NCBI GenBank assembly: GCA_000787465.1
Contig: JSYX01000273.1
Coordinates: 1-44,836, forward strand
Direction of reading: 5' to 3'
Length of the DNA stretch: 44,836 bases
DNA from: Thermomucor indicae-seudaticae
Lineage: Eukaryota > Mucoromycota > Mucoromycetes > Mucorales > Lichtheimiaceae
In this document: positions 22,187 to 33,884 of the stretch, piece by piece
Numbering within the stretch: the first letter of the stretch is position 1
Layout: each line of letters starts with the position of its first letter
Translations under genes and position numbers: made by a program
The notes under the pieces: model-generated
What the model was told of the DNA's origin: nothing
The model's database searches: none
Seen by the model: the letters and a program-made list of their open reading frames with translations, nothing else

Positions 22187-24747
22187 TATATGATTCTGTG
22201 TTATCAAAGTTACAGACGAGTGGAGGCGAAGGAGTAAAAGAGTAAAGAAACGGGGCGGGGGCGATGATGGTTAATCTTGTGCCTTTTATTTGGGGTCTGC
22301 GTGGATGCCATGTATGCGCACTTTTTCCCTTCATCATGTTTCCTAATTCCATTATGCCGGGACACACAATAGTAGAGATCATATTATGCCCTTCATAAAA
22401 GAATCCAGGCACATTGTACTCCCTTCATCCCGCCAAATCGGCACAAGGGCCCTAAGGGAAATGTAGGACGTTAGCATGAAAGATGAGCTTTGCTACTGAT
22501 TCTTCGAGTCTCAGTCAGATAACAATACTGTGCTGCCATTGATCACGGAAACAACAGTAAGAGCAAAGGACCGAAGCGGGGAATTGGTCCATGCACGGGT
22601 GCCCAAGGGAAGACGCTGTTGTTGCTGTCCTGCATTACCCTTAACAAAAGCTTCTGATTGTCTGGGAAGCAGGTTGATCAAATGCAATGTAGACACGTAT
22701 AATATGTCACACGTTGAGTTGTGATGTCTCCTTTCTATCTTCTTATTCTCTCTATTCGTCTAGCGTGGGGCATATCTTCCCCCAAAAAGGTTCTCCCTTT
22801 AAGGATCCTTCTTATCCTGCTCCTCACAGTAGACAAGTAGTAATGGTGCAGCAAGTAGCAGCTATGAGTCGATCAACTGTTATCACTAGACACAGAAAAG
22901 GCAGACCGTGTGATTTGCTCCAACTCCCTTTAGAATCTGCTACGTTTCCCCTCTCTTTCATATAGTCTCCTTCTACTTTTTTGATTTTTGTTTTCATGCG
23001 GTGGCTATTACATAAAGGAGCTCTAGTTTTGTTGCTTAAATGTCAATATTGCCTGTCTCTGTGAGTCGATCTGCTACAGGGACTATTTACGATAGACACT
23101 CCTTTACAGTGGTCATATGGTAGTCTAAGGAAGCATCACGCCGCTCCCTCTCCCCTTCTATGACTCGTGACGTTTCCGACTACTGGTATCTTGCGAGGTT
23201 CGACAAAGGTACATGTCACTTGGAAGCCTTCCTCTTCAAGAGGCAGTCCTGTCACCTTTTTGTACCTGCTATTCCAATAGCGAAGGAAGCTATACCTTTC
23301 AGGTCTAGCGCATGAATCAAACCAGTCGTGGGAACCTGCGCTGCATTTGCAGTATGATAATCAGGGTCCTAGGCCCTGTTTTCATTTCTTGGATTTTTGT
23401 GCTCCTCTCTATATACCGTTTATTGATTGTGAACATTTGCGCTACTCGAAATACATTTTGCATCGACGGCAAGCCGGATTGCACTAAAATACGAGTAGAC
23501 ATTGCGCATCAGAGCAACAGATTTCAAGTTGCCGGATGATGACGAATATGCACTTTTCGCACAATCTTGGCTTCCAGATTGATGCAAACCGTACCTCGAG
23601 TCCCACAAATATCCAACCATTCTTTACTAAGCTTGTCTTTATACATGTCATCGATAGTACTATGTACTTAGCTCCCCAACGAGAACCTCCAGAGGGGGTC
23701 TGGCCGCACCATTTGAGGCAGTCTGCCCACGCACCTGAATCGGATCGGGCGTCAAGAACCTGTATCTCGGCAGGTCCTCCCTGATTCCGTAATTCTTTCG
23801 CTTGCCAGTCCTTGCTTCCAGCAGATCGAAATTGATGTGTCAGATAGGAGCATCTATGGGTCTTTCCTTCGTTTCATTGGGTCAATGGTTAAGGCCTTGT
23901 CGTTGTTCCTTTGTTGCAAGAGTCATAATTGCTGCTGTATCCGAGTATACTTTGACGACGATCACAAAGGATACAGACTTGAGGGCATATAATGTCCGCT
24001 GGCATTTAGTTGTGCATAACCGGACACAGGTTTATGGATTCGACATCGAACGACCATCCTTCTGTCACACACTTACCCTCGAACGCTGAACATGCTTTTA
24101 CTAGCACGCACCCCCCTAGAGCGATCTGAAGATACTTGTAGCATCTAGAACTTTTGTCCGTTAATCAAATTGGACGTAATAAAGAGATGTTTGAGTCTCG
24201 CTGACATGTTGAAACCCTTATTCTTAGTGAATACTTCTGCCTCTTATGAAATAAGTAATGATTTGCATTGCATAGGCAGCATGTATGCACGGAAAAACAG
24301 AAATTGGTCATTGCTCAGTTGTAGAGAAGAAGAGAAAAGAGGATAGATTTTCGTGTACTGCTCTTTTTGATGATTTATTAAATCGCTTAATTACATTGAC
24401 CCCGCAGAGCAGATGTAATTGATCCGCCGTGTTTGGTCCGAATTAGCATAAGTATAACCTTAATATACCATCAATTCACCAGAAACATGATCACAAAGGT
24501 ATCTCAAAAGAAGGTTACTAAACTTTGGCAAGAACGGGCAATATGTGGTCTTTCAACGAGAAAACAGGAAGTCGCCTTTGGTAGCGATGTCTGGAACCTA
24601 GGGCGGCCATGTGTCTAAAATGAACAACCCTTGTTTCAGGGTAATTGCACCCTCGAAAAAAAAAGCAGATATCTGAAACGCTAATAGTGGATGTAAGCAC
24701 ATGACAGAAGAAGCTGTATATTAGTTTTACAAGTCTGTTAAAATTGG
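22187..24747. other. 2.6-kb intergenic region, no gene recognised
   Basis: The left part holds the promoter of the ankyrin gene and the right part the 3' flank of the kelch gene. Both strands were scanned. ORFs of 60-100 codons occur (22511-22696 minus, 23312-23539 plus, 23802-24089 plus) but none has a recognisable motif, good start context or splice partners. A plus-strand C/T-rich stretch lies at about 22728-22766. No tRNA-like B-box with a plausible cloverleaf, and no inverted terminal repeat, was found. It is the largest gap in the window. Confidence 0.4.
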
Positions 24748-26785
24748 TCAAGCCGTTCTAGGCGTGTCAGCTCCAGGACTGTCTGATGAGGTTCGTTCGT
24801 CTGGTTTTTGGTAGGCAACGGGAGCGTACGCAGGATTTGGCAGTGTTGCTAGTTTCCGCGTGACTACCGGCCGTGAAGGATTATTGTTGAAGTCTTTAGA
24901 GTCAGGAGGGAGCAATGGGTGTGGCATGGTCGGGGATGCTGTTATATCAGTAGCAATAAAGAGCGAGTCTTTTCCTTTGCCAACGTTCTCATATGCTTCT
25001 CCAGCCTCGCAGCTATCGAGCTTCCTTCGACGACGATACATGGCATAGAGAACTGCACATAGAGCACCCTACATAAGCTTCGATTAGCAATCGCGAAAGC
25101 GGGTTAATTTAGGGTTCATAATAATAACCCACCACAATCAAGCATACAATCACAATAGCAGCAATAATTCCGCCATTTAACGTGTTAGACGTTGGATTGT
25201 TCACTCCGCCGATATCTCCTCCGTAGTCTGAGACACTCCCTTGCCACTGCATAGTGTCTGTATCCAGAAGGTAATAGTCGTTCGTCGACACACCTCGTGT
25301 GTTGACACCAAACAAAATAAAAAGACGGTTGCCTTGATGCAGAACCGCTAGATAAATCGGGAGTTCAACCTAAGTAGCTCTGTGGATGTTTTAGATTCAG
25401 GCTTACCTGAATGGCCCCACCTTGGTCCAGCCCCTCCTTGAGGCAAATCCACCTTTGACCATTGGTTTGTGGCTATATTGTATTTGTAACAATAATCTTC
25501 TACTGGCAGGTCACTGGTGCCTAAGGAAATTATAAGCAATAATAACAGGATAGGTTATAACGGGACTTGCCTGATTGACGGCCGCCATATAGAATGATCT
25601 CGTCCGTACCCGGGACTGTTGATAGAGCCAGGATTTGTACTATTAGCTAAAATGTATGTCTTCGATTTTCATGGCTTGCTACGCTGAGCTTACTCAGATT
25701 GGTTGTATGAAACGATCTTGGAGAGGGTATTACACTTCCGCTCGAGTTCAGCGTTTGCCATGTCCTGCTGGTCGTGCTAAATGTCATTATGATGTTCATT
25801 GGGCCAGGGCTAAAGTCGCCTTCCGAGCCACCGTCTCTTTCTTCAGTCTCGGCATTCAATCCGCCAAAGTAATAAATCGTTTGCCCGTCGCGACCCAGTA
25901 CAGCAGTATGCCCCACGCGTGCCAGGATACGTGGCGGAAATGTAACACGCATCGCAGTCCACTGACGCATCTATCGATATGATAAGCACGGAAAACGTCT
26001 CACTTTCAGATAATTGTTGACAGACCTGCATGCTGTAACTCCTAATGTTCTCGGGCTCCGGGATATCTTCACTGTCTGCCGACGGATCGCTATAAAAGTA
26101 AACCCCTTTCTGTTAAGTATGCATCGCGTCATTAAAGTTCAAGGCTTTACGTTTACATTTTGCCGCCCCAGACCCAGAAAGACTGGTTATTATCTATGAC
26201 ACCCGGCATTTCCGAGCTATTCATATCAAAGCAAATCAGTTCAGACTGATATGTATAATGATCCATTTTGTGTAGACTTACATCAGTTCCAACGTCGTTG
26301 GAATGCTTTCCCATGTGCCCGAGTCCGCGTGGAAGATCATGGTTTGGTTTCTGAAGGCAGTATGGCCGTCATTATGTCCCCAACCGCCGTGAATCACGTA
26401 CCCTTTGCTGTCTGGCAGTGCCGCTATCGCAAAAGCAGCGTTTGGCTCGGGTACAAGACCGCTGGAAGTTGATGCCTGACGCCAATCGTCAAACGAGGCT
26501 TCCGTCACTTCGGTCAAAGTCGTAACGTCAAGAGCATAATGGTCAGCAAGCGTCGGCAGCCGCGCTTTGTTGATATTTTTCTCGTATGTGGCTCCACCGT
26601 AGCAATATATAATATCGCGCAATAATGCGCAACCTTTATTCATGTTTATGCAGGTCAATCGGGAAAAGCACGAAGAACAGGATTTACCGTTCGCTATCTT
26701 ACCGACCCTGACCCAGTCGCGTTTGTGGAGGACGAATTCCGATAACCGAACAAATGAAGCAAATAAATAAGATAAAACTAATCAT
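24748..26785 (-). CDS. Kelch-repeat type I membrane protein
   Basis: Predicted secretory-pathway protein: signal peptide, kelch beta-propeller, one membrane span, cytoplasmic tail. The ATG at 26785 starts MISFILFICFICSVIGI, a clear signal peptide; the next exon resumes at about 26616. Kelch blades show CALLRDIIYCYGGATYE, YVIHGGWG, SFWVWGGKID, IYYFGGLNAE, EIILYGGRQSG and LFILFGVNT. The transmembrane segment is GGIIAAIVIVCLIVV followed by GALCAVLYAMY, with RRRRK as stop-transfer. The tail of about 100 residues is Pro/Ser/Asp-rich. There are about eight introns. One of them (25521-25570) has a GC donor: CAG|GCAAGT ... TTAG. The first intron's junction could not be placed exactly. Such proteins are common in Mucoromycota, and the function is not established. 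Confidence 0.85.
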
Positions 26786-27349
26786 TATTCGACGTGTGAA
26801 AGAAGAAAAGAGAAAAAAGATGCACTTGTCAAAGTGGCGTGCACCGAGAAAAATGCAGTCTATCTCCCTTTCTCCCCCTTTCCGTGGACGCCGATCCTTC
26901 AAACAATGTAGCCACATCAGAGCAAAACGAAAGCTTTCTGCCAATCAAATTGTCTCGAAGCCTACACTGCATCCTTGTGTGGTTGGCAGAAATCCATTCA
27001 TTATGAAAACAAGCAAACAATAGGCAATGGGTTTAGCTGTGTCTGCTATGTAGTGCGAGGACGAGTACCGTGCCTCAGATCACACTTTCCATACATATCC
27101 GAGCATAAAACCATAAATAGATCCTTTCCGCATTATCCACGGGATATATTCATATAAATGCCTCTGATGACAACTGGACTCAATAAACCGCTCATGCGGG
27201 AAGTGCGACCTGTGCTGCATAGCATTAGACTTCTGAGCTCGCCATTTCCGACTACTGTAAATACTGGCGACAGGAAATTTAATTCAACTGTCTGTAAGGC
27301 AACATCAGGAACCACTGATTCCGTTAGGATTTATTAAGACTTATGGTAT
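26786..27349. other. Upstream region of kelch gene / 3' flank of ArfGAP gene
   Basis: About 560 bp. It should carry the kelch-gene promoter and the ArfGAP 3' UTR. A-rich on the plus strand just upstream of the kelch start (GAAGAAAAGAGAAAAAAG, about 26802). No ORF worth calling. Confidence 0.45.
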
Positions 27350-29225
27350 TTAGAAAAAGGTACCGCTCGGGTTGCTGCTAGCCCACGGGTTGCCACTAGG
27401 AGCGCTTGGTACACTACTACTGTTGTTAGGCAAGGTAGATGCGAAAATGGAATTATTCTGAAAGCCTGTCGACTGATTGGGTATCGATCCTGTAAAAGTC
27501 GGCATTATTTGCGCATTGTGTTGCTGGGATAACACAGGTTGCTGTTGCGGTATTTGTAGCAATGAGGGAGAATTAACCAGTGAGAAACCACTAGAGATTT
27601 GCAATGTCGGGGCAGTAAAAGACCGTTGCGGCATAGCGAAGCGGTCATGCAAGTTATTCGATGGGGTGCTAGGCGGAGACATGTTGCTGCTGCCTGTCAT
27701 TTGCGAGAACGGATTTGAGCTGCCAGTAGGCGTGGGCTGAATAACCGCTTGGCTTGGCGATGAAGGGAAACCCGTCAACTGTGCCTGCAGACCTCCGTTA
27801 AAAGTCGCAAAGTTGTTTTGTGTAAATCCTGTAACTTGGGGTTGAACTACTAAACGTAATCAATACCTCGGCAGATAAATCCGAGAAACGCTAGTCGCTG
27901 CTTACCAGGCACGGACATGGAAGCATTGACAGGGGCTGTTTGAGTAAATGGATTTGACGTAGTAGCAAAAAGCGACTGCTGTGGTTGCTGTTGTTGTGGT
28001 GGTAGTTGGTAGGACATATGGAACGGGTTGCTGACATTCGTTGGAGTAGTGTTTACATCGTCCACATCAAGAAGTGTACCTGTTTGTGATCCAGGCAATT
28101 TATGGGCTTGGCGTTCATTTGCTGTCTGAGCTCGTCCAGCGAACTCTTGAGGCGTTGACAAGGAACTGCTCGTAAGGCTATCCGCAACTGTGACAGATGC
28201 TTTCCTGGAAGTACGTAGGATATCAATTGCCACGTCCAGATTACCCCCGGATCGGCGAAGTGCGTCTCGATTAGCAGCCACGTCGGTAAAACCAAGATCG
28301 TTTAACCGCATCATTTTCTGTTGGTCTGTTAAAGCTGGACCGGTCGCCATCGGAATCTGTGCACCAGGCATTCTAGATAGAATATCAACAGTCGCTTCAA
28401 AGCTGCCTTGCGTTTGCCGCAAGACTTGACGATTACGTTCTTCGTCCTTGAATCCCATTTCTCGCAACTTCGCTAGAGCCGGAGTATAATTGTCATTATC
28501 GCGAAAAAATACAGGAACAGATGATGATCTTTTCGGGACATTCTGGGTATGTGTATTAATGTTTAACGTCGTAGGTCGTGCAGGCTGGAAATGGTACCAT
28601 TGAGCATCACTAAGTGGATTACATTAGCAACTTGAGGGCTTACCATTGGTGGCGGGTCCATAAACGCACGTTTCTCCCATTTCAATCTCACATACTTCTC
28701 CATGGCTCTACCAAAGAGAGCCATAAGCATTTTATTGCATGTGCTGTATCACATCCTCAAATTTACCTATCATCGTCGTCATCCGCCAATGGCAAAGGGT
28801 GCTGTTCCGGATGCGGATTGACGATACTATTGACTTTGTCATTGCCACCGCTTTTTCGGATCATCTGTTTCACTTCCATCTTTAGTTTAAGGCCAAATCG
28901 CTATAACAAGCCCGCTCTTACTTCAATCTGCTCTGCAGTCCACTGGTCCATCGTCACAGACTTAACGCGCGAAATATGGGTTCCCATCTTTCGATGAAGA
29001 CCAGCACACCGAATGCATAAGAAAACGCCCAGGGAATAAGATGCCCACCGAGGATCTACCCAATTGTTCCTTAGCATGCTCGAAGCAAAACCACCGAGCA
29101 GTAACGCAAAGTCACTCACTCTTTGAACCACAGTCGGCGCACCGATCGTTGCCTGGTATTTTCAGCAATTCCAAGAGCATTCGCTCATGACGCTCTTGGG
29201 TTGCCTTTGTCTGTCTCTCGGGCAT
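27350..29225 (-). CDS. Arf GTPase-activating protein with two UBA domains and NPF motifs
   Basis: ArfGAP of the Gts1/Age2/SMAP group, stimulating GTP hydrolysis on Arf at Golgi or endosomal membranes. Six exons (29120-29225, 28922-29055, 28767-28879, 28644-28707, 27906-28584, 27350-27849) give 531 aa. The zinc finger is intact: C29-x2-C32-x16-C49-x2-C52-x4-R57 (CADCGSK ... CIRCAGLHR), with Arg57 as the catalytic finger and [10 protein letters not shown] after it. Two UBA domains follow at about 171-212 ([20 protein letters not shown]) and 222-262 ([19 protein letters not shown]), then a Gln/Ser/Pro-rich tail with several NPF tripeptides, ligands of EH domains. Yeast Gts1 has one UBA and a Gln-rich tail, so this layout is related with an extra UBA. 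Exon 1-2 splicing was fixed by the 16-residue spacing. Confidence 0.93.
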
Positions 29226-30163
29226 TTTGTGAATTGAATCCCGGGAAGAGATGGACAAGAAGGACAGAATTCAACTTTTTACGAGGTTCTTTCCAAATTC
29301 GCCATCCGACCATGTGGGACAAAAGGCCCTCTGGCGGCATCAGTGCTTTCGACCAACCAAAGCTCTAAAATAAAGTGTGGATTATACTTGCTATCCAATG
29401 AGCTTCTTCAAACTAAATCGGACGAAAGAACCTGCGAGACCTTCACTGTAGCATAGCATACACGTACGAGGGTTGTCTAGTGCATTACAACATGATATAA
29501 CTCATAGTGGACGTTAGACGCACCTCGTACACTCAGAAGATAATGGTATTCTGCTGTAGTTGTCTGTGGATGACAGCATACATCGTTGAACGGTAGAGTC
29601 GACAGTACTACTTTGTCCGGGGGTATGGTACATCATTTATTACGAAGTTGCTACAAACGCAGAATACCAGGGTCATCTGTCACCTTTTGGCGAGCGCCGA
29701 AGAGCACGGTGTTGCATCCAACATATGTACATTGCCTAGCTCTGTTCACGAAGTTTGATTTATAGCATGCAAGTGTCTTCCATTAACATATATTTTTCAT
29801 CAAGAAACGAACATATCATTTCAGGCAGCAAGCTGCTTGCCAGAATGTCCCGGTTGTTATCATGGCTTTCTCTGTTCGCGGTTATAGCTCAAGTGAAGCT
29901 CTTCATCATCGTTGACCAATGAGTCACGCCACACAAATGGCCAATTCAATGGCTTTAGGTTTGGAATTAATTTAAACCAACCCTGATAATGCAGCTAATC
30001 TTCTTCGTTTCCTTTGTGGTCAAGCATTTACAAGCAGAAACAGCCGACATTCGAGTGCCTCCAATGCGCACTTCTTGCATGATGCCTTGTGTTACGTGAC
30101 TGCCAATCTTCAGGGCGATTTTATATTTTTTGGACAAAAGTTAGCACATTTACTCTTAACGCA
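29226..30163. promoter_or_regulatory. Divergent intergenic region, ArfGAP / URA3
   Basis: About 940 bp between two divergent start codons, so it holds both promoters. No credible ORF. Nothing repeated or palindromic stood out. Confidence 0.5.
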
Positions 30164-31098
30164 ATGAACACTTTCAAGTCTTACGGTGAGCGTGCTTCGC
30201 GCCATCCTAACCAATGTGCGCGTACGCTACTCGAACTTATGGAAAGGAAGCAGACAAACTTGGCGGTCGCTGCCGACGTGACTACAAAGAAGGAACTCTT
30301 GTCCATTGCTGATCAAGTGGGACCTTACATTTGCATTTTCAAGGTTTCTTTTTGGAAAGATTTCGGAGGAAGGAATGACATTTTGATACGCTGCCATCTC
30401 TAGACCCACATTGACATTGTAGAGGACTTTGACCAAGAATTAGTGGAAAAACTTTGTGAATTGGCGGCGAAACACGACTTCTTGCTTTTCGAGGATCGAA
30501 AGTTTGCCGATATCGGTAATGATTGAGTGGTGCGCCGACACAAAGTCTTGTTGCTATTCTGCTCAGACTACTGTCAACAGGAAATACGGTGAAATACCAA
30601 TATGGCAAAGGAATTTATAAAATAGCCTCCTGGGCTCATATCACCAATTGCCATACTGTCCCTGGTGAAGGCATCATTGCTGGCCTCCGGGAAGTAGGGT
30701 TGCCGCTTGGCCGTGGTTTGCTGCTGCTGGCTGAAATGTCGTCCAAAGGAGCGCTTACGAAAGGTGCATACACGGAAGAATCTGTTGCTATGGCCAGACG
30801 TAACCAAGATTTCGTGTTTGGGTTCATTGCTCAGCGTCGAATGAACGAAACGGATGATGAAGATTTCCTTGTTTTGACGCCTGGTGTCGGCATGGACGTC
30901 ACGGGTGATTCACTGGGTCAGCAGTATCGTACACCACACCAGGTCATCACGGAGGATGGTTGTGATGTGATTATTGTTGGTCGTGGTATCTACGGAAATC
31001 CGGACACCATAGAAGCACAAGCAAAACACTACAGAGACGCAGGTTGGAAGGCATACTTGGATCGTTTACAGAAGCACAAGCAAGATGTAAAGAATTAG
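30164..31098 (+). CDS. URA3: Orotidine 5'-phosphate decarboxylase
   Basis: Last step of de novo UMP synthesis (OMP to UMP plus CO2), cytosolic; called pyrG or URA3 in fungi. Three exons (30164-30343, 30404-30515, 30581-31098) give 269 aa. The catalytic Lys-Asp-Lys-Asp set is present: Lys60 in CIFKTHIDI, and Asp91, Lys93 and Asp96 in [12 protein letters not shown]. The Lys60 codon is the last one before intron 1. Other landmarks are [41 protein letters not shown], and [10 protein letters not shown] with the phosphate-binding Arg. Length matches fungal enzymes. The start [11 protein letters not shown] fits the family. An upstream in-frame ATG (30089) is not needed. Confidence 0.97.
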
Positions 31099-31438
31099 AT
31101 TGTAAGATACACCATGCACCAATAGTACGAAAATTAACCTAATGGACGCCACCTGAAGCTGTTCTTTGTTTCCGCATTTTGTATTCATTAGCTACAGCGG
31201 TTATTGGCAGTATTTCATCGCTTTAGCAAATGAATACCCGTTAAAAATGGAGGTTTAAAGTCTGACACATTATGTTATCAATGAGTTTACCAAGTACTAT
31301 AAATGTTGTCAAAGTTCGTTGATGTACGGGCACAGAACGGCCAGTGAGTTTAAAGTTTGAACCCAGACGTAAACTTGCAATTCCCACACTGACAGATTGA
31401 GGTTCGTACTCTTCCACCCAACCAGAAACGCGTCGTAC
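31099..31438. other. Spacer between URA3 and the CoA racemase gene
   Basis: 340 bp holding the URA3 3' UTR and the promoter of the next gene on the same strand. No ORF is called. Confidence 0.5.
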
Positions 31439-32892
31439 ATGACTAAAGCAAACGGACTTCCACTATCTGGCCTGCTTGTCATTGAAATGGCCGGTTTGGC
31501 ACCGGCTCCTTTTGCTGGCATGGTTCTATCAGACTTTGGAGCTGACGTTATTCGCATCGATCGTCTACAAGGAACAAGCACAGATGTTCTGGCAAGGTAG
31601 CTCAAACGTACAATATGTTGTCAGCAGACGTACAAACATGAATTAATTGCAGAAATAAGCGATCCGTCGCTCTTGATCTGAAGCAGCCCGCTGCCGTTGC
31701 GGCTTTAAGACATCTCCTGCGTAAAGCAGATGTACTTTTAGATCCATTTCGGCCTGGTGTCATGGAGAAACTGGGTCTCGGTCCTGACGTTCTCTTGAGA
31801 GAAAATCCGCGTCTTATTTTTGCTCGCTTGAGCGGTTTTGGACAGAGCGGACCAGGGTCAGCAGCCGCAGGCCATGATGTAAACTACTTGGCAATTGCTG
31901 GCGTGCTTGAAGTAATTCCATGCATATGACTTTCGGACGATAGCTTTATTCGAAGCTCAATTACATTTTACGTAGATGATAGGCAGACGCGGTGAGGCAC
32001 CTTTGTTCCCTCTGAATGTTTTGGGTACGTCGTTTGTCATTTAGACGCTGTAATTTTCTCACGCACACTTGTTAGCCGACTTCGCTGGTGGCGGACTCAT
32101 GTGTGTTATGGGCATATTGATGGCTATCATTGAACGGAACCGCTCGGGAAAAGGACAAGTGATCGACGCTAATCTGGTATGATTGATAGATCCGTAATAT
32201 CGAGTGACTCAACACTGACCATGCGAAAGACAAGTGGCACATCCTATCTGACAACGTTTCCTTACCTGATGCAAAAATATGGATTGAATTTCGTCAATGA
32301 ACGAGGCACTAATATGCTGGACAGTGGCGCCCCATTCTATGAGGTTTACAAGACAAAAGACAATCGCTACATGGCTGTGTAAGTGGTGGAAACTGGTTCT
32401 CATTACCACCGCTCTAAAGTACATCTGCAAAGCGGCGCCATCGAACCGCAATTTTATGCTCAATTCCTTCAAGGCCTAGGTCTCAAAGCTCAGGATCTTC
32501 CAGGACAGCATGACAATGAGCACTGGCCAGCAATGAAACAACGGTTTGCCGAAGTATTTGCTACAAAAACGCAAGCTGAGTGGACGGAAATCTTTGAAGG
32601 TACAGATGCCTGTGTGACGCCTGTTCTCTCCTTCCGAGACACGATTCCTGGCGCAACTGAGATCAAGACACCGGAGAAGCAATGGCCACGCCAAGCTGCA
32701 CCTCCTCAGCCAGCCCCAATCCTGTCACGCACACCAGCTCTTCAGGCCGACCATAGCCTAGAAAGTCCATTTCTGTTGCCGGGTAAACATACTATTGAAG
32801 TCTTGACCCAATTTGGTTTGGACAAGGATCACATCAAGAAACTACTCCAAACCGGAGCTGTCATGGACATTGCCAGGAACTCGCGTCTTTAA
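31439..32892 (+). CDS. AMACR: Alpha-methylacyl-CoA racemase (CoA-transferase family III), peroxisomal
   Basis: Interconverts (2R)- and (2S)-methyl-branched acyl-CoAs so they can enter peroxisomal beta-oxidation. Six exons (31439-31596, 31653-31911, 31976-32024, 32076-32176, 32230-32378, 32433-32892) give 391 aa. The start ([17 protein letters not shown], then [11 protein letters not shown]) and [35 protein letters not shown] and [14 protein letters not shown] are family signatures. The three catalytic residues known from the mycobacterial enzyme are all present: His127 in AGHDVNY, Asp157 in ADFAGGG, Glu243 in VGAIEPQF. The C-terminus NSRL ends in a PTS1-type SRL tripeptide, so peroxisomal location is likely. 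Its stop codon lies one base from the ATP23 stop codon on the other strand. Confidence 0.94.
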
Positions 32893-32893
32893 G

Positions 32894-33628
32894 TTACGCC
32901 GGGCGTTTATTCTCATGTATCGGAAACGGCGCAGTGTCGTTGACGCACTTTTCAAAGACTTGTTGAACATAATACATGGCCATTTCATGCCCACCGCAAT
33001 GAACAGCTGTTGACCTCACGGCATCATGCCAGATACATTGCCTTTTCTTGTTAGCCGATTGTATATCGTGACATTGACCTGCTTTTTGCATTGCATAAGC
33101 AACAGCTTAATTGTGTTTCCCAGGCTCCTAGACTTGCCTAAAGCTGACGCGTGAATTTCGCCACAAGCAATCAAGTGGCAGACACTAGTGAACTTGCCGG
33201 ACCGCATTGAATCAAAAGCATGAACTAGCTCATGTATCAATGTTTCCTCTAATTGCTCGGTTGACCGGATATTCTCACAACAGATCACAATACTGAATTG
33301 CTCGTTAATGCTGTTGTTCTGTTTCGTCTGTGTGTGGTATACCGTTTATAGTGACCGTCGTAATAGCCCATTCTCGACTGCGCATGCAAGCATAAGACAT
33401 TTGCTTCGTGTATTCAGCTTCACAGATTACCGCTTGCTCTGTTCCTTTACATGGCCTGCATGTAATCCCTCGTCTTAAAGCCTGCTTATTCAATGCGAAA
33501 ATTCCTTGAAGCAACTTCGCAACCTTTGGAGATGTTTCCAGGATCCGAGCTAGCTCAGCTGTGCATTTCTGTTCAGTAAAACTTTCAAGCGTATTAGAAG
33601 CAAGGGCGACCCGAAGCCAGTTGACCAT
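32894..33628 (-). CDS. ATP23: Mitochondrial intermembrane-space zinc protease Atp23
   Basis: Metalloprotease and chaperone of the mitochondrial intermembrane space, needed for maturation of Atp6 and assembly of the Fo part of ATP synthase. Three exons (33356-33628, 33138-33300, 32894-33081) give 207 aa. The catalytic HEXXH is ETLIHELVHAFD. Also conserved are the Cys-rich ITCRPCKGTEQA, HLIACGEIHAS, and KRQCIWHDAVRS followed by FEKCVNDTAPF. Twin-Cys oxidative folding instead of a presequence is typical of the family, and none is seen. Intron 2 (33082-33137) uses a GC donor (TTAG|GCAAGT). Two introns had to be placed by family pattern. The gene is convergent with the racemase and divergent from MVP1. 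Confidence 0.9.
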
Positions 33629-33884
33629 TGCTCACGGTTGCTGAAGTAAGTTTTCGTATAGCCTCATTCCCAGACTTGGCAGAAACCAGAAGGCACCCAA
33701 GGCTCAAGGCTCTCTGCGCGGATTTTCAAATCATGGCCATAGCATTGCTAAAGTTGCAGATGGGTTTCTTGCGTATCTTTCTCTCTTTTTTCGCTTTTCT
33801 TTTGGTTTTCGGCCAAATAAAAGACGTCATAGCGTTCAATATTCTGGCTGCAGTTTCGAAGAACCTCGGAGACTGACGTTATAA
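33629..33884. promoter_or_regulatory. Bidirectional promoter region, ATP23 / MVP1
   Basis: 256 bp between divergent start codons. The plus strand just before MVP1 is T-rich (TTTCTCTCTTTTTTCGCTTT at about 33777-33796), a usual feature of fungal leaders. A 47-codon ORF (33733-33876) ends eight bases upstream of the MVP1 ATG and would be an upstream ORF if transcribed. Confidence 0.5.

Noticed and set aside
23180..23220. GGTTCGACAAAGG, resembling a tRNA B box
   Set aside because: No matching A box, acceptor stem or cloverleaf could be drawn around it.
33733..33876. 47-codon ORF just upstream of MVP1
   Set aside because: Only a possible upstream ORF in the leader. Its hydrophobic T-rich content is expected of a pyrimidine-rich promoter, so it is not called as a gene.
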